From the NCBI GenBank assembly GCA_958298945.1, contig CATQJD010000111.1, positions 1,922,001 through 1,986,000 on the forward strand: a DNA stretch of 64,000 nucleotides. Reading direction: 5' to 3'. A program made the translations under genes and the position numbers. Source of the stretch: Atherix ibis. Taxonomy: Eukaryota > Arthropoda > Insecta > Diptera > Athericidae. The notes under the pieces were generated by a model. It ran no database searches. It was not told the origin of the DNA and worked only from the letters and a program-made list of their open reading frames with translations. This document shows positions 13,551 to 26,677 of this stretch, piece after piece; position 1 is the stretch's first letter, and each line of letters opens with the position of its first letter.

Positions 13551-16500
13551 TTCATATTCCTCTTAAACATACTACTTCATATTCCTCTTAAACATACTAC
13601 TTCATATTCCTCTTAAACATACTACTTCATATTCCTCTTAATATATACTAATTCATATTGCTCTTAAATATGCTACTTCATATTCCTCTTAAATCTACTA
13701 CTTTATATTCTTCTTAAATGTACTACTTCATATGCCCCTTAAATATACTACTTCATATTCCTCTTAAATATACTACTTCATATTCCTCTTAAATATACTA
13801 CTTCATATTCCTCCTAAGCATACTACTTCATATTCCTCTTAAGCATACTACTTCATATTCCTCTTAAACATACTACTTCATATTCCTCTTAAATATACTA
13901 CTTAATATTCCTCTTAAATATACTACTTCATATTCCTCTTAAATATACTACTGCATATTCCTCTTAAATATACTACTTCATATTCCTCTTAAACATACTA
14001 ATTCATATTTCTCTTAAACATACTACTTCATATTCCTCTTAAACATACTACTTCATATTCCTCTTGAACATACTCCTTCATATTCCTCTTAAATATACTA
14101 CTTCATGTTCCTCTTAAATATTCTACTTCATATTCCTCTTATATATACTACTTCATATTCCTCTTAAACATACTACTTCATAATCCCCTTAAATATACTA
14201 CTTCATATTCCTCTTAAACATACTACTTCATATTCCTCTTAAACATACTACTTCATATTCCTCTTAAACATACTACTTCTTTTTCCTCTTAAATATACTA
14301 CTTCATATTTCTCTTAAATATACTACTTCATATTCCTCTTAAACATACTACTTCATATTCCTCTTAATTATACTACTTCATATTCCTCTTAAACATTCTA
14401 CTTCATATTCCTCTTAAACATACTACTTCATATTCCTCTTAAACATACTACTTCATATCAGTCTTAAATATACTACTTCATATTCCTCTTAAATATACTG
14501 CTTCATATTCCTCCTAAACATACTACTTCATATTCCTCTTAAACATACTACTTCATATTCCTCTTAAACATACTACTTCATATTCCTCTTAAACATACTA
14601 CTTCATATTCCTCTTAAACATACTACTTTATATTCCTCTTAAACATACTACTTCATATTCCTCTTAAACATACTAATTCATATTTCTCTTAAACATACTA
14701 CTTCATATTCCTCTTAAACATACTACTTCATATTCCTCTTAAACATACTACATCATATCAGTCTTAAATATACTACTTCATATTCCTCTTAAATCTACTA
14801 CTTTATATTCGTCTTAAATGTACTACTTCATATGCCCCTTAAATATACTACTTCATATTCCTCTTAAATATACTACTTCATATTCCTCTTAAATATACTA
14901 CTTCATATTCCTCCTAAACATACTACTTCATATTCCTCTTAAGCATACTACTTCATATTCCTCTTAAACATACTACTTCATATTCCTCTTAAATATACTA
15001 CTTAATATTCCTCTTAAATATACTACTTCATATTCCTCTTAAATATACGACTGCATATTCCTCTTAAATATACTACTTCATATTCCTCTTAAACATACTA
15101 ATTCATATTTCTCTTAAACATACTACTTCATATTCCTCTTAAACATACTACTTCATATTCCTCTTAAACATACTACATCATATCAGTCTTAAATATACTA
15201 CTTCATATTCCTCTTAAATATACAACTTTATATTCCTCCTAAACATACTACTTCATATTACCCTTAAGCATACTACTTTATATTCCTCTTGAACATACTA
15301 CTTCATATTCCTCTTAAATATACTACTTCATGTTCCTCTTAAATATTCTACTTCATATTCCTCTTAAAAATACTACTTCATAATCCCCTTAAATATACTA
15401 CTTCATATTCCTCTTAAACATACTACTTCATATTCCTCTTAAACATACTACTTCATATTCCTCTTAAACATACTACTTCTTTTTCCTCTTAAATATACTA
15501 CTTCATATTTCTCTTAAATATACTACTTCATATTCGTCTTAAACATACTACTTCATATTCCTCTTAATTATACTACTTCATATTCCTCTTAAACATTCTA
15601 CTTCATATTCCTCTTAAACATACTACTTCATATTCCTCTTAAACATACTACTTCATATCAGTCTTAAATATACTACTTCATATTCCTCTTAAATATACTA
15701 CTTCATATTCCTCCTAAACATACTACTTCATATTCCTCTTAAACATACTACTTCATGTTCCTCTTAAACATACTACTTCATATTCCTCTTAAACATACTA
15801 CTTCATATTCCTCTTAAACATACTACTTTATATTCCTCTTAAACATACTACTTCATATTCCTCTTAAATATACTACTTCATATTCCTCTTAAATATACTA
15901 CTGCATATCAGTCTTAAATATACTACTTCATATTCCTCTAAAATATACGACTTCATATTCCTCCTAAACATACTACTTCATATTCCTCTTAAATATACTA
16001 CTTCATATTCCTCTTAAATATGCTACTTCATATTCCTCCTAAACATACTACTTCATATTCCTCTTAAACATACTACTTCATATTCCTCTTAAACATACTA
16101 CTTCATATTCCTCTTAAATATACTACTTAATATTCCTATTAAATATACTACTTCATATTCCTCTTAAATATACTACTTCATATTCCTCTTAAATGTACTA
16201 CTTCATATTCCTCTTAAACATACTAATTCATATTTCTCTTAAACATTCTACTTCATATTCCTCTTAAACGTACTACTTCATATTCCTCTTAAACATCCTA
16301 CTTCATATTCCTCTTAAACAGACTACTTCATATTCCTCTTAAGCATACTGCTTCATATTTCTCTTAAACATACTACTTCATATCAGTCTCAAATATACTA
16401 CTTCATATTCCTCTTAAATATACTACTTCATTTTCCTCATAAACATACTACTTCATATTACTCTTAAACATACTACTTTATATTCCTCCTGAACATACTA

Positions 16501-17151
16501 CTTCATATTCCTCTTAAATATACTACTTCATGTTTCTCTTAAATATACTACTTCATATTCCTCTTAAAGATACTACTTCTTATGCCTCTTAAATATACTA
16601 CTTCATATTCCTCTTAAATATACTACTTCATATTAGTCGTAAATATACTACTTAATATTCCTTTTATAAATACTACTTCATATTCCTCTTAAACATACTA
16701 CTTCATATTCCTCTTAAATATACTACTTCATAGTCCTCTTAAACATAATACTTCATATTCCTCTTAAACATACTACTTCATATTCCTCTTAAATATACTG
16801 CTTCATATTCCTCTTAAACATACTACTTCATATTCCTCTTAAATATACTACTTTATATTCCTCTTAAACATACTACTTCATATTGCTCATAAAAATACTA
16901 CTTCATATTCCTCTTAAATATAATACTTCCTATTCCTCTTAAATATACTACTTCATATTCCTCTTAAACATACTACTTCATATTCCTCTTAAACATACTA
17001 CTACATATTCCTCCTAAACATACTACTTCATATTAGTCTTAAATATACTACTTCATATTCCTCTTAAATATACTACTTCATATTCCTCTTAAACATACCT
17101 CTTCATATTCCTCTTATACATACTACTTCATATTCCCCTTAAACATACTAC
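13551..17151 (+). repeat. 3,601-bp HOR, copy 2
   Basis: Tandem copy of 9,950-13,550. Comparing the rows by eye I found only three substitutions: 12,156 A / 15,757 G; ACAAC near 12,248 against ACTAC; and ACTAC near 10,899 against ACTGC near 14,499. The 26-bp unit at 13,626 is included. The duplication junction lies at 13,551-13,600, where the left and right edges are both ordinary monomers. Very recent by satellite standards, or an assembly duplication. Confidence 0.92.
13626..13651 (+). repeat. 26-bp monomer (+1)
   Basis: Identical to the unit at 10,025 and placed 3,601 bp after it. It moves the register to 2 (mod 25). Confidence 0.93.
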
Positions 17152-17551
17152 TTCATATTCCTCTTAAACATACTACTTCATATTCCTCTTAAATATACTA
17201 CTTCATATTCCTCTTAAATATACAAGTTCATATTCTTCTTAAATATACTACTTCATAGTCCTCTTAAATATACTACTTCTTATTCCTCTTAAACATACTA
17301 CTTCATATTCCACTTAAACATACTACTTCATATTCCTCTTAAACATACTACTTCATTTTCCTCTTAAATATACTACTTCATATTCCTCTTAAATATACTA
17401 CTTCATATTCCTCTTAAACATACTACTTCATATTCCTCTTAAATATACTACTTTGTATTCCTCTTAAACATACTACTTCATATTGCTTATACATATACTA
17501 CTTCATATTCCTCTTAAATATAATACTTCTTATTCCTCTTAAACATACTAC

Positions 17552-19126
17552 TTCATATTCCTCTTAAGCATACTACTTCATATTCCTCTTAAACATACTA
17601 CTTCATATTCCTCTTAAATATACTACTTAATATTCCTCTTAAATATACTACTTCATATTCCTCTTAAATATACGACTGCATATTCCTCTTAAATATACTA
17701 CTTCATATTCCTCTTAAACATACTAATTCATATTTCTCTTAAACATACTACTTCATATTCCTCTTAAACATACTACTTCATATTCCTCTTAAACATACTA
17801 CATCATATCAGTCTTAAATATACTACTTCATATTCCTCTTAAATATACAACTTTATATTCCTCCTAAACATACTACTTCATATTACCCTTAAGCATACTA
17901 CTTTATATTCCTCTTGAACATACTACTTCATATTCCTCTTAAATATACTACGTCATGTTCCTCTTAAATATTCTACTTCATATTCCTCTTAAAAATACTA
18001 CTTCATAATCCCCTTAAATATACTACTTCATATTCCTCTTAAACATACTACTTCATATTCCTCTTAAACATACTACTTCATATTCCTCTTAAACATACTA
18101 CTTCTTTTTCCTCTTAAATATACTACTTCATATTTCTCTTAAATATACTACTTCATATTCGTCTTAAACATACTACTTCATATTCCTCTTAATTATACTA
18201 CTTCATATTCCTCTTAAACATTCTACTTCATATTCCTCTTAAACATACTACTTCATATTCCTCTTAAACATACTACTTCATATCAGTCTTAAATATACTA
18301 CTTCATATTCCTCTTAAATATACTACTTCATATTCCTCCTAAACATACTACTTCATATTCCTCTTAAACATACTACTTCATATTCCTCTTAAACATACTA
18401 CTTCATATTCCTCTTAAACATACTACTTCATATTCCTCTTAAACATACTACTTTATATTCCTCTTAAACATACTACTTCATATTCCTCTTAAATATACTA
18501 CTTCATATTCCTCTTAAATATACTACTGCATATCAGTCTTAAATATACTACTTCATATTCCTCTAAAATATACGACTTCATATTCCTCCTAAACATACTA
18601 CTTCATATTCCTCTTAAATATACTACTTCATATTCCTCTTAAATATGCTACTTCATATTCCTCCTAAACATACTACTTCATATTCCTCTTAAACATACTA
18701 CTTCATATTCCTCTTAAACATACTACTTCATATTCCTCTTAAATATACTACTTAATATTCCTATTAAATATACTACTTCATATTCCTCTTAAATATACTA
18801 CTTCATATTCCTCTTAAATGTACTACTTCATATTCCTCTTAAACATACTAATTCATATTTCTCTTAAACATTCTACTTCATATTCCTCTTAAACGTACTA
18901 CTTCATATTCCTCTTAAACATCCTACTTCATATTCCTCTTAAACAGACTACTTCATATTCCTCTTAAGCATACTGCTTCATATTTCTCTTAAACATACTA
19001 CTTCATATCAGTCTCAAATATACTACTTCATATTCCTCTTAAATATACTACTTCATTTTCCTCATAAACATACTACTTCATATTACTCTTAAACATACTA
19101 CTTTATATTCCTCCTGAACATACTAC
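17552..19126 (+). repeat. 63-unit alpha segment duplicated from 14,927-16,501
   Basis: It starts at the AAGCATAC unit and ends at the CTCCTGAAC unit, with the same series of TACGACTGC, TCAG, TTACCCTTAAGC, AATCCCC, TTCTTTTTCC, TTCGTC and CTCTAAAATATACGAC variants. One private change was noted, TACGTCATGTT near 17,951. The left neighbour (17,527) and right neighbour (19,127) differ from the source, so the edges are sharp. Confidence 0.87.
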
Positions 19127-22100
19127 TTCATATTGCTCATAAAAATACTACTTCATATTCCTCTTAAATATAATACTTCATATTCCTCTTAAATATACTA
19201 CTTCATATTAGTCGTAAATATACTACTTAATATTCCTTTTATAAATACTACTTCATATTCCTCTTAAACATACTACTTCATATTCCTCTTAAATATACTA
19301 CTTCATAGTCCTCTTAAACATAATACTTCATATTCCTCTTAAACATACTACTTCATATTCCTCTTAAATATACTGCTTCATATTCCTCTTAAACATACTA
19401 CTTCATATTCCTCTTAAATATACTACTTTATATTCCTCTTAAACATACTACTTCATATTGCTCATAAAAATACTACTTCATATTCCTCTTAAATATAATA
19501 CTTCCTATTCCTCTTAAATATACTACTTCATATTCCTCTTAAACATACTACTTCATATTCCTCTTAAACATACTACTACATATTCCTCCTAAACATACTA
19601 CTTCATATTAGTCTTAAATATACTACTTCATATTCCTCTTAAATATACTACTTCATATTCCTCTTAAACATACCTCTTCATATTCCTCTTATACATACTA
19701 CTTCATATTCCCCTTAAACATACTACTTCATATTCCTCTTAAACATACTACTTCATATTCCTCTTAAATATACTACTTCATATTCCTCTTAAATATACTA
19801 GTTCATATTCTTCTTAAATATACTACTTCATAGTCCTCTTAAATATACTACTTCTTATTCCTCTTAAACATACTACTTCATATTCCACTTAAACATACTA
19901 CTTCATATTCCTCTTAAACATACTACTTCATTTTCCTCTTAAATATACTACTTCATATTCCTCTTAAATATACTACTTCATATTCCTCTTAAACATACTA
20001 CTTCATATTCCTCTTAAATATACTACTTTGTATTCCTCTTAAACATACTACTTCATATTGCTTATACATATACTACTTCATATTCCTCTTAAATATAATA
20101 CTTCTTATTCCTCTTAAACATACTACTTCATATTCCTCTTAAACATACTACTTCATACTCTTCTTAAACATACTACTTCATATTCCTCCTAAACATACTA
20201 TTTCATATTAGTCTTAAATATACTACTTCATATTCCTCTTAAATATACTACTTCATATTCCTCTTAAATATACTGCTTCATATTCTTCTTAAATATACTA
20301 CTTCATAGTCCTCTTAAATATACTACTTCATATTCTTCTTACATATACTACTTCATAGTCCTCTTAAATATACTACTTCATATTCCTCTTAAACATACTA
20401 CTTCATATTCCTCTTAAATATACTACTTGATATTCTTCTTAAATATAATACTTCACACTCATCTTAAATATCTTACTTCGTATTCCTCTTAAACATTATA
20501 ATTTATATTCTTCTTAAATATACTACTTCATAGTCCTCTTAAATATACTACTTCATATTCTTCTTACATATACTACTTCATATTCCTCTTAAACATACTT
20601 CTTCATATTCCTCTTAAATATACTACTTCATATTCCTCTGAAACATACAACTTCATATTCCTCTTAAATATACTACTTCATATTCCTCTTAAATATACAA
20701 ATTCATATTTTTCTTAAACATTCTACTTCATATTCCTCTTAAACATACTACTTCATATTCCTCTTAAACATACTACTTCATATTCCTCTTAAACATACTA
20801 CTTCATATTTCTCTTAAACATTCTACGTCATATTCCTCTTAAACATTCTACTTCATATTCCTCTTAAACATACTACTTCATATCTGTCTTAAATATACTA
20901 CTTCATATTCCTCCTAAACATACTACTTCATATTCCTCTTAAACATACTACTTCATATTCCTCTTAAATATACTACTTCATGTTCCTCTTAAATATACTA
21001 CTTCATATTCCTCTTAATTATACTACTTCATATTCCTCTTAAACATTCTACTTCATATTCCTCTTAAACATACTACTTCATATTCCTCTTAAACATACTA
21101 CTTCATATCAGTCTTAAATATACTACTTCATATTCCTCTTAAATATACTACTTCATATTCCTCCTAAACATACTACTTCATATTCCTCTTAAACATACTA
21201 CTTCATATTCCTCTTAAACATACTACTTCATATTTCTCTTAAATATACTACTTCATATTCCTCTTAAATATACTACTGCATATCAGTCTTAATTATACTA
21301 CTTCATATTCCTCTAAAATATACTACTTCATATTCCTCCTAAACATACTACTTCATATTCCTCTTAAATATACTACTTCATATTCCTCTTAAATATACTA
21401 CTTCATATTCCTCCTAAACATACTACTTCATATTCCTCTTAAACATACTACTTCATATTCCTCTTAAACATACTACTTCATATTCCTCTTAAATATACTA
21501 CTTAATATTCCTATTAAATATACTACTTCGTATTCCTCTTAAATATACTACTTCATATTCCTCTTAAATGTACTACTTCATATTTCTCTTAAACATACTA
21601 ATTCATATTTCTCTTAAACATTCTACTTCATATTCCTCTTAAACGTACTACTTCATATTCCTCTTAAACATCCTACTTCATATTCCTCTTAAACAGACTA
21701 CTTCATATTCCTCTTAAACATACTGCTTAATATTTCTCTTAAACATACTACTTCATATCAGTCTCAAATATACTACTTCATATTCCTCTTAAATATACTA
21801 CTTCATATTCCTCATAAACATACTACTTCATATTACTCTTAAACATACTACTTTATATTCCTCCTGAACATACTACTTCATATTTCTCTTAAATATACTA
21901 CTTCATGTTCCTCTCAAATATACTACTTCATATTCCTCTTAAAGATACTACTTCATATGCCTCTTAAATATACTACTTCATATTCCTCTTAAATATACTA
22001 CTTCATATTAGTCTTAAATATACTACTTAATATTCCTTTTATAAATACTACTTCATATTCCTCTTAAACATACTACTTCATATTCCTCTTAAAAATACTA

Positions 22101-23201
22101 CTTCATAGTCCTCTTAAACATAATACTTCATATTCCTCTTAAACATACTACTTCATATTCCTCTTAAATATACTGCTTCATATTCCTCTTAAACATACTA
22201 CTTCATATTCCTCTTAAATATACTACTTTATATTCCTCTTAAACATACTACTTCATATTGTTCATAAAAATACTACTTCATATTCCTCTTAAATATAATA
22301 CTTCCTATTCCTCTTAAATATACTACTTCATATTCCTCTTAAACATACTACTTCATATTCCTCTTAAACATACTACTACATATTCCTCCTAAACATACTA
22401 CTTCATATTAGTCTTAAATATACTACTTCATATTCCTCTTAAATATACTACTTCATATTCCTCTTAAACATACCTCTTCATATTCCTCTTATACATACTA
22501 CTTCATATTCCCCTTAAACATACTACTTCATATTCCTCTTAAACATACTACTTCATATTCCTCTTAAATATACTACTTCATATTCCTCTTAAATATACTA
22601 GTTCATATTCTTCTTAAATATACTACTTCATAGTCCTCTAAAATATACTACTTCTTATTCCTCTTAAACATACTACTTCATATTCCACTTAAACATACTA
22701 CTTCATATTCCTCTTAAACATACTACTTCATTTTCCTCTTAAATACACTACTTCATATTCCTCTTAAATATACTACTTCATATTCCTCTTAAACATACTA
22801 CTTCATATTCCTCTAAAATATACTACTTTATATTCCTCTTAAACATACTACTTTTAATTGCTCATACATATACTACTTCATATTCCTCTTAAATATAATA
22901 CTTCTTATTCCTCTCAAACATACTACTTCATATTCCTCTTAAACATACTACTTCATACTCTTCTTAAACATACTACTTCATTTTCCTCCTAAACATACTA
23001 TTTCATATTAGTCTTAAATATACTACTTAATATTCCTCTTAAATATACTACTTCATATTCCTCTTAAATATACTACTTCATATTCTTCTTAAATATACTA
23101 CTTCATAGTCCTCTTAAATATACTACTTCATATTCTTCTTACATATACTACTTCATAGTCCTCTTAAATATACTACTTCATATTCCTCTTAAACATACTA
23201 C

Positions 23202-23225
23202 TTCATATTCCTCTAAATATACTAC
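23202..23225 (+). repeat. 24-bp monomer (-1), CTCTAAATAT form
   Basis: One T is missing from CTCTTAAATAT. The corresponding unit near 20,402 is full length, so the loss happened after the 2.8-kb duplication. It moves the register from 2 to 1 (mod 25). Confidence 0.92.
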
Positions 23226-24100
23226 TTGATATACCTCTTAAATATACTACTTCACACTCCTCTTAAATATCTTACTTCGTATTCCTCTTAAACATTATAC
23301 TTCATATTCTTCTTAAATATACTACTTCATAGTCCTCTTAAATATACTACTTCATATTCTTCTTACATATACTACTTCATATTCCTCTTAAACATACTTC
23401 TTCATATTCCTCTTAAATATACTACTTCATATTCCTCTGAAACATACAACTTCATATTCCTCTTAAATATACTACTTCATATTCCTCTTAAATATACAAA
23501 TTCATATTTTTCTTAAACATTCTACTTCATATTCCTCTTAAACATACTACTTCATATTCCTCTTAAACATACTACTTCATATTCCTCTTAAACATACTAC
23601 TTCATATTTCTCTTAAACATTCTACGTCATATTCCTCTTAAACATTCTACTTCATATTCCTCTTAAACATACTACTTCATATCTGTCTTAAATATACTAC
23701 TTCATATTCCTCCTAAACATACTACTTCGTATTCCTCTTAAACATACTACTTCATATTCCTCTTAAACATACTACTTCATATTCCTCTTAAATATACTAC
23801 TTCATATTCCTCTTAAATATACTACTTCATATTCTTCTTAAACATACTAGTTCATATTCCTCTTAAACATACTACTTCATATTCCTCCTAAACATACTAC
23901 TTTATATTCCTCTTAAACATAATACTTCATATTCCTCTTAAATATACTACTTCATATTCCTCTTAAATATACTACTGCTAATTCCTCTTAAACATACTAC
24001 TTCATATTCCTCTTAAACATACTACTTCATATTCCTCTTAATCATACTACTTCATATTGCTCATAAATATACTACTTCATATTCCTCTTAAATATACTAC

Positions 24101-25000
24101 TTCATATTCCTCTTAAACATAGTACTTCATATTCCTCTTAAATATACTACTTTATATTCCTCTTAAACATACTACTTCATATTGCTCATAAATATACTAC
24201 TTCATATTCATCTTCAATATAATACTTCCTATTCCTCTTAAATATACTACTTCATATTTCTCTTAAACATACTACTTCATATTCCTCTTAAAAATATTAC
24301 TTCATATTCCTCCTAAACATACTACTTCATATTAGTCTTAAATATGCTACTTCATATTCTTCTTAAATATACTACTTCATATTCCTCATAAACATACCTC
24401 TTCATATTCCTCTTATACATACTACTTCATATTCCCCTTAAACATACTACTTCATATTCCTCTTAAACATACTACTTCATATTCCTCTTAAATATACTAC
24501 TGCATATTCCTCTTAAATATACTACTTCATATTCTTCTTAAATATACTACTTCATAGTCCTCTTAAATATGCTACTTCATATTCTTCTTAAATATACTAC
24601 TTCATATTCCTCTTAAACATAGTACTTCATATTCCTCTTAAATATACTACTTTATATTCCTCTTAAACATACTACTTCATATTGCTCATAAATATACTAC
24701 TTCATATTCCTCTTCAATATAATACTTCCTATTCCTCTTAAATATACTACTTCATATTTCTCTTAAACATACTACTTCATATTCCTCTTAAAAATATTAC
24801 TTCATATTCCTCCTAAACATACTACTTCATATTAGTCTTAAATATGCTACTTCATATTCTTCTTAAATATACTACTTCATATTCCTCTTAAACATACCTC
24901 TTCATATTCCTCTTATACATACTACTTCATATTCCCCTTAAACATACTACTTCATATTCCTCTTAAACATACTACTTCATATTCCTCTTAAATATACTAC
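24101..25000 (+). repeat. 500-bp doublet, first occurrence
   Basis: The 16-unit tract starting at CATAGTAC (24,101) repeats at 24,601: the TGCTCAT unit, TCTTCAATATAATACTTCC (24,211 and 24,711), AAAATATTAC, CCTCCTAAAC, TTAG/ATGCTAC, ACCTC, TTATACAT and CCCC. The 100 bp at 24,501-24,600 fall between the two copies. One difference is ATTCATCTTC at 24,206 against ATTCCTCTTC. The first half is related to 1,551-1,700. Confidence 0.88.
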
Positions 25001-25250
25001 TTCATATTCCTCTTAAACATACAACTTCATATTCCTCTTAAATATACAACTTCATATTCCTCTTAAATATACTACGTCACATTTCTCCTAAACATCTTAC
25101 TTCATATTCCTCGTAAACATTATACTTCATATTCCTCCTAAATATACTACTTCATATTCCTCTCTAATATACTACTTCATATTCCTCTTAAACATTCTAC
25201 TTCATATTTCTCTTAAACATACTACTTCATATTCCTCTTAAGCATACTAC

Positions 25251-25276
25251 TTCATATTCCTCTTAATATATACTAA
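25251..25276 (+). repeat. 26-bp monomer (+1)
   Basis: The same CTTAATATATACTAA structure as at 10,025. It follows an AAGCATAC unit and precedes AATATAATACTCTATATCCC, a context that recurs at 26,477, 27,928 and 31,479. Confidence 0.92.
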
Positions 25277-26476
25277 TTCATATTCCTCTTAAATATAATA
25301 CTCTATATCCCTCTTAAATATACTACTTCATATTCTTCTTAAATATACTACTTCATATGCCTCTTAAATATACTACTTCATATTCCTCTTAATTATACTA
25401 CTTCATGTTCCTCTTAAATATACTACTTCATATTCCTCTTAAACATACTACTTCATATTCCTCTTAAACATACTACTTCATATTCCTCTTAAACATACTA
25501 CTTCATATTCCTCTTAAATATACTGCTTAATATTCCTCTCAAATATACTACTTCATATTCTTCTTAAATATACTACTTCATATTCCTCTTAAATATACTA
25601 CTTCATATTCCTCTTTAACATACTAATTCATATTTCTCTTAAACATACTACTTCATATTCCTCTTAAACATACTAGTTCATATTCCTCTTAAACATACCA
25701 CTTCATATTCCTCCTAAACATTCTACTTTATATTCCTCTTAAACATAATACTTCATATTCCTCTTAATCATACTACTTCATATTGCTCATAAATATACTA
25801 CTTCATATTCCTCTTAAATATACTACTTCATATTCCTCTTAAACATACAACTTCATATTCCTCTTAAATATACTACTTTATATTCCTCTTAAACATACTA
25901 CTTCATATTGCTCATAAATATACTACTTCATATTCCTCTTCAATATAATACTTCCTATTCCTCTTAAATATACTACTTCATATTTCTCTTAAACATACTA
26001 CTTCATATTCCTCTTAAAAATATTACTTCATATTCCTCCTAAACATACTACTTCATATTAGTCTTAAATATGCTACTTCATATTCTTCTTAAATATACTA
26101 CTTCATATTCCTCTTAAACATACCTCTTCATATTCCTCTTATACATACTACTTCATATTCCCCTTAAACATACTACTTCATATTCCTCTTAAACATACTA
26201 CTTCATATTCCTCTTAAATATACTACTTCATATTCCTCTTAAACATACAACTTCATATTCCTCTTAAATATACAACTTCATATTCCTCTTAAATATACTA
26301 CGTCACATTTCTCCTAAACATCTTACTTCATATTCCTCGTAAACATTATACTTCATATTCCTCCTAAATATACTACTTCATATTCCTCTCTAATATACTA
26401 CTTCATATTCCTCTTAAACATTCTACTTCATATTTCTCTTAAACATACTACTTCATATTCCTCTTAAGCATACTAC

Positions 26477-26502
26477 TTCATATTCCTCTTAATATATACT
26501 AA
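26477..26502 (+). repeat. 26-bp monomer (+1)
   Basis: Copy of the 25,251 unit and its neighbours, 1,226 bp on. Confidence 0.92.
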
Positions 26503-26677
26503 TTCATATTCCTCTTAAATATAATACTCTATATCCCTCTTAAATATACTACTTCATATTCTTCTTAAATATACTACTTCATATGCCTCTTAAATATACT
26601 ACTTCATATTCCTCTTAATTATACTACTTCATGTTCCTCTTAAATATACTACTTCATATTCCTCTTAAACATACTAC

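Larger units (their letters stand above)
17152..24100 (+). repeat. Alpha HOR block with 2.6-2.8 kb copies
   Basis: Landmarks return at shifting whole-unit offsets. The tract 14,927-16,501 matches 17,552-19,126 (offset 2,625; 63 units). The tract 16,602-17,551 matches 19,177-20,126 (offset 2,575). AATTAT at 18,191 recurs at 21,016 (2,825). TTAATATTCCTTTTATAAAT at 19,227 recurs at 22,027 (2,800). TTCACACTC at 20,452 recurs at 23,251 (2,799, because of the 24-mer at 23,202). Copies are very similar, but differ by loss or gain of one to five whole monomers. The last part, to about 24,240, resembles positions 1-1,700 of the window. Confidence 0.85.
25001..26677 (+). repeat. Single-copy beta HOR unit (1,226-bp spacing)
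   Basis: The landmark GTCACATTTCTCC at 25,076 recurs at 26,302 (1,226 bp, 49 units plus 1 bp), and TCTTCAATAT at 24,711 recurs at 25,937. In this interval the 500-bp doublet is represented only once (25,827-26,226). A tract at 25,430-25,740 with CTGCTTAATATTCCTCTCAA and CTTTAACATACTAATTC recurs near 28,190 and 31,740 but is skipped near 26,690. Confidence 0.8.
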
